From Nitrospinota bacterium (GTDB lineage: Bacteria > Tectomicrobia > Entotheonellia > J063), in contig RFHZ01000727.1 in NCBI GenBank assembly GCA_003696125.1, forward strand, positions 1-5,899: 5,899 nucleotides of DNA, given 5' to 3'. A program made the translations under genes and the position numbers. Positions 1 through 5,885 of the stretch are shown one piece after another. Every line of letters begins with the position of its first letter. The stretch's first letter is position 1. The notes beneath the pieces were generated by a model that did no database searches, was not told the DNA's origin, and worked only from the letters and a program-made list of their open reading frames with translations.

Positions 1-512
1 CCACTGAACTGGTCGATAAGATTGTCCACATCAACCGCGTGGCCAAAGTCGTAAAAGGGGGACGGCGTTTCAGCTTCAGTGCTCTGGTCGTGGTCGGTGA
101 CCGGGCCGGACGGGTTGGCGTCGGTAAAGGAAAGGCACATGAGGTGCCGGAAGCGATTCGTAAAGGGATTGAAAAGGCGAAGAAGAGCCTGATCACCATC
201 CCCTTGCACGGGACCACCATCCCGCACGAGGTGATCGGACATTATGGGGCGGGACGGGTGTTGCTGAAACCGGCCTCCAAAGGGACCGGGGTCATTGCCG
301 GGGGACCGGTGCGGGCCATTATGGAAGTGGCGGGGATCGCCGATATCCTGACCAAATCGTTGGGCTCGAATAACCCCCATAACATGGTCAAGGCGACTCT
401 GCAAGGACTACAGCAACTGCGCAGCCCGCAGCAGATTGCCCGGATGCGAGGGAAAAGCCTTGCGGAGCTGGGGTGGCGTGAGAAAGAGGAAGAAGAAGCG
501 GGAGAGGAATAG
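1..512 (+). CDS. rpsE: 30S ribosomal protein S5, 5'-truncated by the window edge
   Basis: S5 belongs to the small subunit, near the mRNA entry side and the decoding region, and contributes to translational accuracy. The reading frame is open from base 3, giving 169 visible codons that already read as S5 before any start: [20 protein letters not shown] matches the family's N-terminal region. The GTG at 39 is therefore an internal valine and the real start lies upstream. Next comes the [16 protein letters not shown] segment of the double-stranded-RNA-binding-like domain; its loop is where spectinomycin-resistance changes map in E. coli, and it looks wild type here. [15 protein letters not shown] and the C-terminal domain ([20 protein letters not shown], then [12 protein letters not shown]) follow. 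The protein ends in a strongly acidic tail, [10 protein letters not shown], whose GAG/GAA codons also supply the purine-rich site before rpmD. rpmD starts 4 nt after the stop. Identity is certain; only the start is missing. Confidence 0.98.
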   Translation, partial: TELVDKIVHINRVAKVVKGGRRFSFSALVVVGDRAGRVGVGKGKAHEVPEAIRKGIEKAKKSLITIPLHGTTIPHEVIGHYGAGRVLLKPASKGTGVIAGGPVRAIMEVAGIADILTKSLGSNNPHNMVKATLQGLQQLRSPQQIARMRGKSLAELGWREKEEEEAGEE

Positions 513-516
513 AGCC

Positions 517-717
517 ATGGCAGGACGATTACGGATCACGTTGGTACATAGCGGGATTGGCCGTCCCCATAAGCAGAAGCTTATTCTGCGTGGGCTGGGC
601 TTGACCAGGCTCCATAAAACGGTGATTCGCCCGGATCGACCCGATATCTGGGGGATGATTCATCGGGTGAGACATCTGGTGAAAGTGGAACGAGAGGAGG
701 AGGAGGGAGTCGCATGA
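517..717 (+). CDS. rpmD: 50S ribosomal protein L30
   Basis: L30 is a small protein of the large subunit. The product is 66 residues against about 60 for the family. It has the expected pattern: a first strand [13 protein letters not shown], the helix [19 protein letters not shown] (residues 18-36), and a last segment IRGMI-like, seen here as [15 protein letters not shown] chose ATG 517 ([10 protein letters not shown]) because the frame is open further upstream to an ATG at 436, but that extension lies inside rpsE and has no L30 character. AGAGGA at 503-508 sits 8 nt before the ATG. The C-terminal extra residues EREEEEGVA are acidic and are coded by a GAGGAGGAGGAG run that doubles as the ribosome-binding site for rplO. 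The stop overlaps the rplO start as ATGA, which suggests coupled translation. Confidence 0.96.
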   Translation: MAGRLRITLVHSGIGRPHKQKLILRGLGLTRLHKTVIRPDRPDIWGMIHRVRHLVKVEREEEEGVA

Positions 718-1193
718 GTGAGCCGACGCTTCAGCCGGAGAGAAGCGTGAAACTCCACGAGCTAAGGCCTCCCCAGGGAGCGAAGAAGCAGAAGAAGCGG
801 GTGGGGAGAGGGCCTGGCTCCGGTTTGGGAAAGACCGCCGGCCGAGGCCACAAGGGACAGAAAGCCCGCTCGGGCGGCAAGGTGCATCCCGGTTTTGAAG
901 GCGGACAGATGCCCTTACAGCGTCGGCTGCCCAAGAAGGGGTTTCATAACTTCTCCCGCCGGGAGTACGCTATCCTGAACGTGGAAGACTTGAACCGCTT
1001 TGACCAGGGGACCGAGGTAACCCCTGACCTCCTCTGGGAGCAGGGGCTGGTGCGGAAAAAGGACCGGCATCGGGTCAAGATCCTGGGGGATGGAGAGCTT
1101 ACCAAGCCCCTGATCGTGCGCGCTCATAAATTTAGCGAATCGGCAGCGGCCAAGATCGTGGCTGCCGGTGGAAAGGTAGAGGTGATCGCGTGA
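714..1193 (+). CDS. rplO: 50S ribosomal protein L15
   Basis: L15 is a large-subunit protein with a long basic N-terminal arm that threads between rRNA helices. The product is 159 residues. The glycine-rich arm is clear: [20 protein letters not shown] with KGQKARSGG directly after (residues 28-55), then [17 protein letters not shown] (61-77). The globular C-terminal part ends in [21 protein letters not shown]. The start at 714 overlaps the rpmD stop (ATGA) and has GGAGG at 702-706 with 7 nt spacing. It adds about 11 residues ahead of the usual L15 beginning. A GTG at 747, with GGAG at 737-740, would give the family-standard MKLHELRPP and a 148-residue protein. I keep 714 for its stronger site and ATG, but 747 is a real alternative. 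The stop overlaps the secY GTG as GTGA. Confidence 0.96.
   Translation: MSEPTLQPERSVKLHELRPPQGAKKQKKRVGRGPGSGLGKTAGRGHKGQKARSGGKVHPGFEGGQMPLQRRLPKKGFHNFSRREYAILNVEDLNRFDQGTEVTPDLLWEQGLVRKKDRHRVKILGDGELTKPLIVRAHKFSESAAAKIVAAGGKVEVIA
1179..1187 (+). promoter_or_regulatory. Extended Shine-Dalgarno site for secY
   Basis: GAGGTGATC is a nine-base match to the complement of the usual bacterial 16S rRNA 3' end, longer than any other site seen in the window. Its GAGG core ends 7 nt before the GTG at 1190, the usual spacing, so it settles that start. It lies inside the last codons of rplO. The 16S end of this organism is assumed to be standard. Confidence 0.8.
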
Positions 1194-2497
1194 TAGAGGG
1201 ATTCCAAAACGCTTTTAAGATTCCGGAACTTAAGAGACGTATCCTCTTTACCCTCGCCCTCCTGGGGGTGTATCGCATCGGAACCCATATCCCCACCCCT
1301 GGTATCGATGGACAGGCCCTGGCCAGTTTCTTCTCCAATACGCAGGGGACCCTGCTGAGCTTCTTCGATATGTTCTCAGGCGGAGCTCTCCGGCGGTTAA
1401 CGGTCTTTGCCCTCGGGATCATGCCCTATATCAGCGCCTCCATCATCCTGGAGCTCCTCACCGTGGTGGTCCCCTATCTGGAAAAGCTCAAGAAGGAGGG
1501 GGAGCAGGGACGAAAGAAGATCACCCAGTATACCCGGTACGGGACGGTCATCCTGAGCAGCATCCAGGCGCTGGGGATCTCCTTTGGCCTGGAGAACATG
1601 CAGAGCCCGACCGGTGCGCTGGTGGTACCGCATCCGGGATGGGGATTTCGCCTGATGACCGTATTGACCCTAACCGCGGGTACCGCCTTTCTGATGTGGC
1701 TGGGAGAACAGATCACCGAGCGTGGAATCGGCAACGGGATTTCCCTCATCATCTTTGCCGGTATCGTTGCCGGCATGCCCTCGGCAGGCCTCAACACCTG
1801 GCGCTTGATGCAGAGCGGGGAACTCCAACCCTTTGTCATGCTGCTCCTCATCGCCATGATGGTGGTGGTCGTCGGGGGGATCGTGTTTATGGAGTCAGGC
1901 CATCGTCGCATCCCGATCCAATACGCCAAGCGGGTGGTGGGCCGGCGGGTGTACGGGGGGCAGAGCACCCACCTCCCCCTGAAGGTCAATACCTCTGGGG
2001 TTATCCCCCCTATCTTCGCCTCCTCCATCATCCTCTTCCCGGCCACGATAGCCAACTTCATTTCCCATCCCTGGATGCAGGCGATCGCGGATAACCTGAC
2101 CCCTGGTACCCTGCTGCATACCCTGGTAGAGGTGGCCTTGATCGTTTTCTTCTGTTACTTCTATACCGCCATCATCTTCAATCCGGTGGATGTGGCCGAC
2201 AACATGAAGAAGTACGGGGGGTTTGTACCGGGGATTCGACCGGGAAAGCGGACGGCAGAGTACATCGACCGGGTGTTGACACGCCTGACCTTTGCCGGGG
2301 CCATCTATCTCTCCATCATCGTGGTGATGCCGACCTATCTGGTCCGCTACTTCAATGTGCCGTTCTTCTTTGGCGGTACCGGGTTGCTGATCGTGGTGGG
2401 TGTGGCCATGGATACCATGCAGCAGATCGAGTCACACCTGGTCATGCGACACTATGAGAGCTTCATCAAGAAGGGACGTATCCGCGGACGACGTTAA
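1190..2497 (+). CDS. secY: Protein translocase subunit SecY
   Basis: SecY forms the channel of the SecYEG translocon in the cytoplasmic membrane, moving unfolded preproteins out and membrane proteins sideways into the bilayer. It works with SecA or with a docked ribosome. The product is 435 residues, a usual length. Ten hydrophobic segments can be placed at roughly 16-35, 73-95, 117-136, 154-172, 183-198, 214-233, 270-289, 309-330, 367-385 and 393-409. The plug region [20 protein letters not shown] lies at 62-81. The cytosolic C4 loop carries [15 protein letters not shown] and [19 protein letters not shown] (239-280). The C5 loop carries [20 protein letters not shown] (345-364), whose R350 corresponds to the Arg of the PGIRPG motif needed for SecA-driven export in E. 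coli (R357). The C-terminus is basic. The GTG start overlaps the L15 stop by 4 nt. Nothing is missing or unusual. Confidence 0.98.
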   Translation: MIEGFQNAFKIPELKRRILFTLALLGVYRIGTHIPTPGIDGQALASFFSNTQGTLLSFFDMFSGGALRRLTVFALGIMPYISASIILELLTVVVPYLEKLKKEGEQGRKKITQYTRYGTVILSSIQALGISFGLENMQSPTGALVVPHPGWGFRLMTVLTLTAGTAFLMWLGEQITERGIGNGISLIIFAGIVAGMPSAGLNTWRLMQSGELQPFVMLLLIAMMVVVVGGIVFMESGHRRIPIQYAKRVVGRRVYGGQSTHLPLKVNTSGVIPPIFASSIILFPATIANFISHPWMQAIADNLTPGTLLHTLVEVALIVFFCYFYTAIIFNPVDVADNMKKYGGFVPGIRPGKRTAEYIDRVLTRLTFAGAIYLSIIVVMPTYLVRYFNVPFFFGGTGLLIVVGVAMDTMQQIESHLVMRHYESFIKKGRIRGRR

Positions 2498-2509
2498 GAG
2501 GGAGCAGGG

Positions 2510-3160
2510 GTGCGTATCATTCTGCTAGGTCCACCAGGCGCGGGAAAAGGGACGCAAGGGGAGTTGTTACAGCAAAAGTTCCAGGTGCCTCAGATTGCCA
2601 CCGGTGACATGCTGCGCCGTGCCGTGCGCGAAGAGACCCGGCTGGGCAAAGAGGCACAGAAGTACATGCAGGCCGGTCAACTGGTCCCGGATGAGATCAT
2701 CATCGGCGTGGTCCGGGAACGACTGGCCGCCCCTGATTGCCTTCAGGGCTATATTCTGGACGGTTTCCCTCGAACCGTTGTCCAGGCAGATGCCCTGGAA
2801 CAGGTCTTGACGGCTCTGCATACCCCGCTCGATGCGGTGGTGAGTATCGAGGTGCCGGAAGAGGAACTGATACGACGGCTCTCGGGCCGATGGACCTGCC
2901 CGCAGTGTGAAGAGATCTACCACCAGGAGAGGCATCCTCCCCGCCACCCGGGGGTCTGTGACCGCTGCGGCACGCAATTGGTGCAGCGGGAGGATGACCG
3001 GCCCGAGACGGTCAAACAGCGTCTGGCGGTTTATACCGAGCAGACCGCACCTCTCAAGGCCTACTACCGGCAGCGAGGTCTCTTACGAGAGATCGACGGC
3101 CTGGGGAGCAAAGAAGAGGTCTTTCGTCGAATCTGTCAGGCGATGGGGGATATACCCTAG
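2510..3160 (+). CDS. adk: Adenylate kinase, long-LID zinc type
   Basis: This cytosolic enzyme catalyses ATP + AMP to 2 ADP and sets the cell's adenylate balance. The product is 216 residues, usual for the long form. The Walker A loop GPPGAGKGT is at 7-15, directly after the start MRIILL, which fixes the GTG start. The AMP site includes TGDMLR (31-36) and the conserved LDGFPRT (83-89). The LID domain (about 124-162) holds four cysteines in two CxxC pairs, C130/C133 and C150/C153, the structural zinc site found in Gram-positive and many other bacterial kinases but replaced by other residues in E. coli. The REDDRPETVKQRL stretch (160-172) supplies conserved catalytic arginines and an aspartate pair. 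A GAGGGAG site at 2498-2504 lies 5 nt before the start, in the 12-nt gap after secY. Zinc binding is inferred from the ligands. Confidence 0.98.
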   Translation: MRIILLGPPGAGKGTQGELLQQKFQVPQIATGDMLRRAVREETRLGKEAQKYMQAGQLVPDEIIIGVVRERLAAPDCLQGYILDGFPRTVVQADALEQVLTALHTPLDAVVSIEVPEEELIRRLSGRWTCPQCEEIYHQERHPPRHPGVCDRCGTQLVQREDDRPETVKQRLAVYTEQTAPLKAYYRQRGLLREIDGLGSKEEVFRRICQAMGDIP

Positions 3161-3919
3161 ATGATTATTCTCAAATCGAAAGACGAAATCGAGAAGATGC
3201 GGGTCAGCAACCGGATGGTGGCGGAGATCCTGCAGGAGTTAAAAGCGGCGGTCCGACCGGGAATCACTACCCTGGAGCTGGATCGCCTGGCCGAAAAGAA
3301 GATTCGCCAGCGAGGAGCCATACCGGCCTTTAAGGGCTATCGAGGCTTTCCGGCTTCGATCTGCACCTCGATCAACGAGGAGGTGGTCCATGGTATCCCT
3401 TCGGCCAAGCGGAAGTTGCGCTCAGGCGACCTCTTGAGCATCGATCTCGGTGTCCTCTACGATGGCTACTATGGTGATTCCGCGATTACCGTGGGTGTGG
3501 GAAAGATCGATCCAGAAGGGGAGCGGTTGCTGCGGGTGACAGAAGAGGCGCTGCGGGTGGGTATAGCCCAGGTCAAGGAGGGAAACTTCCTCTCCGATGT
3601 TTCCCATGCCATCCAGCAGTACGTGGAGGAGCACGGGTACAACGTGGTGCGCGTCTTTGTCGGACACGGTATCGGGACCTCCCTGCACGAAGAGCCCCAG
3701 GTCCCCAATTTTGGTCCACCGGGGAGAGGGCCGAAACTACGACCAGGCATGGTGCTGGCCATTGAACCGATGGTGAACATCGGGAGCAGCGAGGTCGAAG
3801 TCCTCGAAGACCAGTGGACGGTGGTAACCGTTGACCGGAAGCGGTCAGCACATTTTGAGCATACCGTTGCCCTGACCGAAAACGGGGCGGAGATCTTAAC
3901 CTGTTTAGACTCGTGTTAG
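3161..3919 (+). CDS. map: Methionine aminopeptidase, type I
   Basis: The enzyme removes the initiator methionine from nascent proteins when the second residue is small, acting in the cytosol at the ribosome exit. The product is 252 residues, the size of the short type Ia form without an N-terminal extension. The five metal ligands of the pita-bread fold are all visible: D95 (SIDLG), D106 (YYGDSA), H169 (VGHGIG), E202 (AIEPM) and E233 (FEHT). Two further active-site histidines are H77 (VVHGIP) and H176 (LHEEP). The ATG directly follows the adk stop (TAGATG). The best upstream purine run, GGGGGA at 3145-3150, is a poor Shine-Dalgarno match 10 nt away, so translation probably depends on ribosomes ending adk. 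The C-terminus has two cysteines (TCLDSC) of no evident role. No KOW-domain gene separates map from infA, unlike in Bacillus. Confidence 0.97.
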   Translation: MIILKSKDEIEKMRVSNRMVAEILQELKAAVRPGITTLELDRLAEKKIRQRGAIPAFKGYRGFPASICTSINEEVVHGIPSAKRKLRSGDLLSIDLGVLYDGYYGDSAITVGVGKIDPEGERLLRVTEEALRVGIAQVKEGNFLSDVSHAIQQYVEEHGYNVVRVFVGHGIGTSLHEEPQVPNFGPPGRGPKLRPGMVLAIEPMVNIGSSEVEVLEDQWTVVTVDRKRSAHFEHTVALTENGAEILTCLDSC

Positions 3920-3923
3920 GCCA

Positions 3924-3966
3924 GGAGGGGAAGACAGGCGGAAGCAGGTGCCTTGCCTTCCTCTCC
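3924..3966 (+). promoter_or_regulatory. Imperfect hairpin just after map
   Basis: Arms 3924-3938 and 3952-3966 pair at 14 of 15 positions (two G-T wobbles, one A-C mismatch at 3934/3956), leaving a 13-nt loop. The hairpin begins 4 nt after the map stop. It is not followed by a T-run; the next bases are CCCAGGGAG, so it does not look like an intrinsic terminator. It could protect the map 3' end, mark a processing site, or form part of a leader for infA and the genes after it. The pairing is read directly from the sequence; the role is inference. Confidence 0.45.
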
Positions 3967-4011
3967 CCCAGGGAGAAGCGGCGTTGTCCGGAAAGAGGGA
4001 AAAGGGGTGAG

Positions 4012-4049
4012 CTTTTCTCCTCTTGGGTAAGCCCCCAAGGGGTGATGAG
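4012..4049 (+). promoter_or_regulatory. Hairpin covering the infA ribosome-binding site
   Basis: Arms 4012-4027 and 4034-4049 pair at 14 of 16 positions, with two T-T mismatches (4015/4046 and 4018/4043) and a 6-nt loop TAAGCC. The inner nine pairs, 4019-4027 with 4034-4042, are continuous with one wobble. The 3' arm takes in AAGGGG at 4037-4042 and three bases of GAGG at 4047-4050, the best Shine-Dalgarno candidates for infA. In RNA this fold could limit IF-1 initiation. No T-run follows, so it is unlikely to be a terminator. Function is inferred. Confidence 0.5.
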
Positions 4050-4060
4050 GATGGGTGCCT

Positions 4061-4279
4061 ATGGAAAAGGAAGAGGCAATAGAGGTTGAAGGAACGGTTG
4101 TCGAGGCTCTACCCAATGCCATGTTCCGGGTCGAGCTCGAGAACGGACATCGGGTGTTAGCCCACATCTCGGGAAAGATGCGCATGCATTTCATCCGTAT
4201 TTTGCCCGGGGATAAGGTCAAAGTAGAGCTCTCTCCGTACGATCTGACGCGTGGCCGTATTACTTACCGCTACAAATAG
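4061..4279 (+). CDS. infA: Translation initiation factor IF-1
   Basis: IF-1 binds the A site of the 30S subunit and, with IF-2 and IF-3, directs correct start-codon selection. From ATG 4061 the product is 72 residues, the standard bacterial length, beginning [13 protein letters not shown], in register with MAKED-type starts elsewhere. The single S1/OB-fold domain fills the protein, with [35 protein letters not shown] and [10 protein letters not shown] as hallmark segments. A GTG at 4055 in the same frame would add two residues (MP). GAGG at 4047-4050 is 10 nt from the ATG and 4 nt from the GTG, so spacing does not decide it; family length favours the ATG. It follows the only long gap in the window (141 nt) and its ribosome-binding site lies in a predicted hairpin, so it may be expressed partly independently of map. 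Confidence 0.96.
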   Translation: MEKEEAIEVEGTVVEALPNAMFRVELENGHRVLAHISGKMRMHFIRILPGDKVKVELSPYDLTRGRITYRYK

Positions 4280-4281
4280 CG

Positions 4282-4295
4282 CTCCTGTCAAGGAG
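4282..4295 (+). promoter_or_regulatory. Small CTCCT/AGGAG hairpin after infA
   Basis: CTCCT (4282-4286) and AGGAG (4291-4295) form a perfect 5-bp stem around a GTCA loop, 2 nt after the infA stop. The same CTCCT could instead pair with the rpmJ site AGGAG at 4313-4317. The stem is short and could be chance in such a purine-rich spacer. Confidence 0.2.
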
Positions 4296-4324
4296 AAAGA
4301 GAGGAAGACACAAGGAGAAGAGGG

Positions 4325-4438
4325 ATGAAAGTACAAGCCTCGGTAAAACGTCGCTGTGAGAAGTGTAAGGTGATTCGCCGCAGGGGGGTCGTGCGGGTCA
4401 TTTGTAAGAATCCACGGCATAAGCAACGGCAAGGCTAG
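4325..4438 (+). CDS. rpmJ: 50S ribosomal protein L36, zinc-binding type
   Basis: L36 is the smallest protein of the large subunit. The product is 37 residues, exactly the usual length, beginning [19 protein letters not shown] and ending [10 protein letters not shown]. Its zinc ribbon is complete: C11, C14, C27 and H32, the C+ form that binds one zinc, rather than the cysteine-free paralog that some bacteria use when zinc is scarce. Basic residues dominate, as expected for rRNA binding. AGGAG at 4313-4317 lies 7 nt before the ATG, giving a clear start. It sits between infA (45-nt gap) and rpsM (12-nt gap), its standard place in this cluster. Confidence 0.97.
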   Translation: MKVQASVKRRCEKCKVIRRRGVVRVICKNPRHKQRQG

Positions 4439-4450
4439 GGAGGGAGGAAG

Positions 4451-4825
4451 ATGGCACGCATCGCTGGCGTTGATATCCCGTCGGATAAGCGCGTTGAGGT
4501 GGCACTGACCTATATCTATGGTATCGGACGCCCTTCTGCCCAGAAGATCGTGGCCCAGGCCCAGATCGATCCCCAGACGCGGGTCAAGGACCTGAGTGAA
4601 CAGGAGATAAGCAAGATTAGAGAGATCCTGGAACGGAATTATGTCATCGAAGGAGACCTCAGACGCGAGGTGTCCACCCACCTGAAACGGTTGATGGATA
4701 TCGGGTGTTATCGAGGATTACGCCACAGGCGGGGGTTACCGGTCCGGGGACAGCGGACCCGGACCAATGCCCGGACCCGGAAGGGGCCGCGACGAACCGT
4801 GGGAGCCAGGAAGAAAGCAAAGTAG
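4451..4825 (+). CDS. rpsM: 30S ribosomal protein S13
   Basis: S13 sits in the head of the small subunit, contacts the P-site tRNA through its C-terminal tail, and takes part in bridges to the 50S subunit. The product is 124 residues, normal for the family. It opens with [26 protein letters not shown] (residues 1-26), continues through the helical domain with [15 protein letters not shown], and ends in the signature [18 protein letters not shown] (86-103), followed by the basic tail [19 protein letters not shown]. Two overlapping Shine-Dalgarno copies precede it, GGAGG at 4439-4443 (7 nt from ATG) and GGAGG at 4443-4447 (3 nt); the first overlaps the rpmJ stop region. In E. coli this gene's leader is the target for repression by S4; with only 12 nt between rpmJ and rpsM I see no such leader structure here. 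Confidence 0.98.
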   Translation: MARIAGVDIPSDKRVEVALTYIYGIGRPSAQKIVAQAQIDPQTRVKDLSEQEISKIREILERNYVIEGDLRREVSTHLKRLMDIGCYRGLRHRRGLPVRGQRTRTNARTRKGPRRTVGARKKAK

Positions 4826-4834
4826 GGAGGAAAA

Positions 4835-5230
4835 ATGGCACGAGGAAGACGGTACGCAGGGAAACGCAGACGAGAGAAGAAGAACGTACCGGAAGGGATT
4901 GCCCATATTCAGTCCACGTTTAACAATACCATCGTGACGATCACCGATCCTGCCGGCAACGTGATCGCCTGGGCCAGCGCCGGGAGCCAGGGGTTTAAGG
5001 GATCACGGAAGAGCACCCCCTTTGCTGCGCAGATGGCCGCAGAGGCCGCGGCCCGCAAGGCGATGGACCAGGGGATGCGCAAGATCGAGGTCTATGTGAA
5101 AGGTCCCGGGGCAGGACGAGAGTCGGCCATCCGTTCGTTGCAGGCGGTAGGATTGGAGATCAGCATGATCAGGGACGTGACCCCTATCCCTCATAACGGT
5201 TGCCGTCCTCCCAAACGACGCAGAGTGTAA
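4835..5230 (+). CDS. rpsK: 30S ribosomal protein S11
   Basis: S11 is part of the small-subunit platform and lines the path of the mRNA near the E site and exit side. The product is 131 residues, typical. Hallmarks in order are the basic start [36 protein letters not shown] (21-38), [20 protein letters not shown] (48-67), [15 protein letters not shown] (88-102), and the C-terminal [18 protein letters not shown] (114-131). The N-G pair at 121-122 corresponds to the asparagine known to become isoaspartate in E. coli S11; conservation is seen, modification here is inferred. GGGAGG at 4825-4830 lies 4 nt before the ATG, overlapping the rpsM stop, so the two genes are closely linked (9-nt gap). Confidence 0.98.
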   Translation: MARGRRYAGKRRREKKNVPEGIAHIQSTFNNTIVTITDPAGNVIAWASAGSQGFKGSRKSTPFAAQMAAEAAARKAMDQGMRKIEVYVKGPGAGRESAIRSLQAVGLEISMIRDVTPIPHNGCRPPKRRRV

Positions 5231-5236
5231 CTTTTT

Positions 5237-5248
5237 AAGGAGAAGGAG
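5237..5248 (+). promoter_or_regulatory. Tandem Shine-Dalgarno sites before the TTG start of rpsD
   Basis: AAGGAG occurs twice back to back, at 5237-5242 and 5243-5248. The nearer copy ends 10 nt before the TTG and the farther 16 nt. They fall in the 28-nt gap between rpsK and rpsD. A strong but slightly distant double site in front of a weak start codon may tune S4 output. Confidence 0.6.
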
Positions 5249-5258
5249 AGAGAAAGCC

Positions 5259-5885
5259 TTGGCCAGATATCGAGGTTCGGTGTGTCGATTATGCCGGAGA
5301 GAGAATATGAAGCTCTTCTTAAAGGGAGAGCGGTGTTTGGGAGAGAAATGTGCTATCTCACGGCGCAACTACGCTCCGGGTGAACATGGGCAGCGCCGGC
5401 CCAAACCGACCGAGTACGGTTTGCAGCTCCGTGAGAAGCAAAAGGTAAAACGGATTTATGGGATCTTGGAACGACAGTTCCGCAACTACTTTGATCGGGC
5501 CGAGCGGGTAAAAGGGATCACCGGTGAGCAGTTGTTGATCCTCCTTGAACGACGCCTGGACAATGTGGTGCATCGGCTCGGGTTTGCCACCTCACGGGCG
5601 CAGGCCAGGCAACTGGTCCGTCATTCGCACTTCCTGGTAAATGGACGGAAGGTAAACATCCCCTCCTACCTGGTGAACCCAGGGGATGTGATCGAGGTCA
5701 AAGAGAAGAGCCGTAACCTGGTGCCTATCCTGAATGCCCTGGAGGCGGTGGAGCAGCGGGGGATTCCCCCCTGGCTCGAGCTGGATAAGCCGAACTTCCG
5801 GGGCATCGTCCATGCCCTGCCGGATCGGGAGAGCATCACTATCCCGATCAACGAGCAGTTGGTCGTGGAACTGTACTCGAAATAA
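5259..5885 (+). CDS. rpsD: 30S ribosomal protein S4, zinc-binding type
   Basis: S4 binds 16S rRNA early in 30S assembly, affects decoding accuracy, and in E. coli also represses translation of its own operon. The product is 208 residues, usual. The TTG start gives [23 protein letters not shown]-type family sequence at once; the next in-frame ATG (codon 17, at 5307) would remove two zinc ligands, so TTG is well supported. The N-terminal zinc site is complete with C9, C12, C26 and C31, as in Thermus S4 and unlike cysteine-free forms. [13 protein letters not shown] (35-47) and [22 protein letters not shown] (57-78) follow. The S4 RNA-binding domain spans about 98-150, with [20 protein letters not shown] (99-118) and [19 protein letters not shown]. 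The end, [23 protein letters not shown], is complete. rpoA would be expected next; only 14 nt remain. Confidence 0.98.
   Translation: MARYRGSVCRLCRRENMKLFLKGERCLGEKCAISRRNYAPGEHGQRRPKPTEYGLQLREKQKVKRIYGILERQFRNYFDRAERVKGITGEQLLILLERRLDNVVHRLGFATSRAQARQLVRHSHFLVNGRKVNIPSYLVNPGDVIEVKEKSRNLVPILNALEAVEQRGIPPWLELDKPNFRGIVHALPDRESITIPINEQLVVELYSK

Noticed and set aside
39-41. GTG as the start of rpsE
   Set aside because: The frame is open to the left edge and codons 3-38 read [12 protein letters not shown], typical S5 sequence, so the start is outside the window.
436-516. N-terminal extension of rpmD from ATG 436
   Set aside because: It lies wholly inside rpsE in another frame, has no L30 similarity, and ATG 517 gives the standard L30 start with a good site.
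1474-2061. 195-codon open frame on the minus strand within secY
   Set aside because: It is antisense to strongly conserved secY, has no recognisable protein features and is explained by the codon bias of secY.
3920-4060. A sigma-70 promoter for the alpha operon in the map-infA gap
   Set aside because: I looked for TTGACA/TATAAT-like pairs; TTGTCC at 3984 has no -10-like sequence at 16-18 nt, and the gap is G-rich with no AT-rich box.
4045-4089. Possible 14-codon leader peptide ([14 protein letters not shown]) overlapping the infA start
   Set aside because: The only upstream site, AAGGGG, is 2 nt from its ATG, and the frame shows no regulatory codon run; chance is more likely.
4157-4681. 174-codon open frame on the minus strand across infA, rpmJ and rpsM
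   Set aside because: It runs antisense through three certain genes and shows no family signature.
4741-4759. Inverted repeat GGTCCG/CGGACC with a 7-nt loop in rpsM
   Set aside because: It falls in the conserved PVRGQRTRT codons and is explained by repeated CGG and ACC codon use.
4754-4781. Direct repeat CGGACCCGGA, two copies 18 nt apart
   Set aside because: It encodes the RTR motifs of the S13 tail with the same codons; no independent repeat element is needed.
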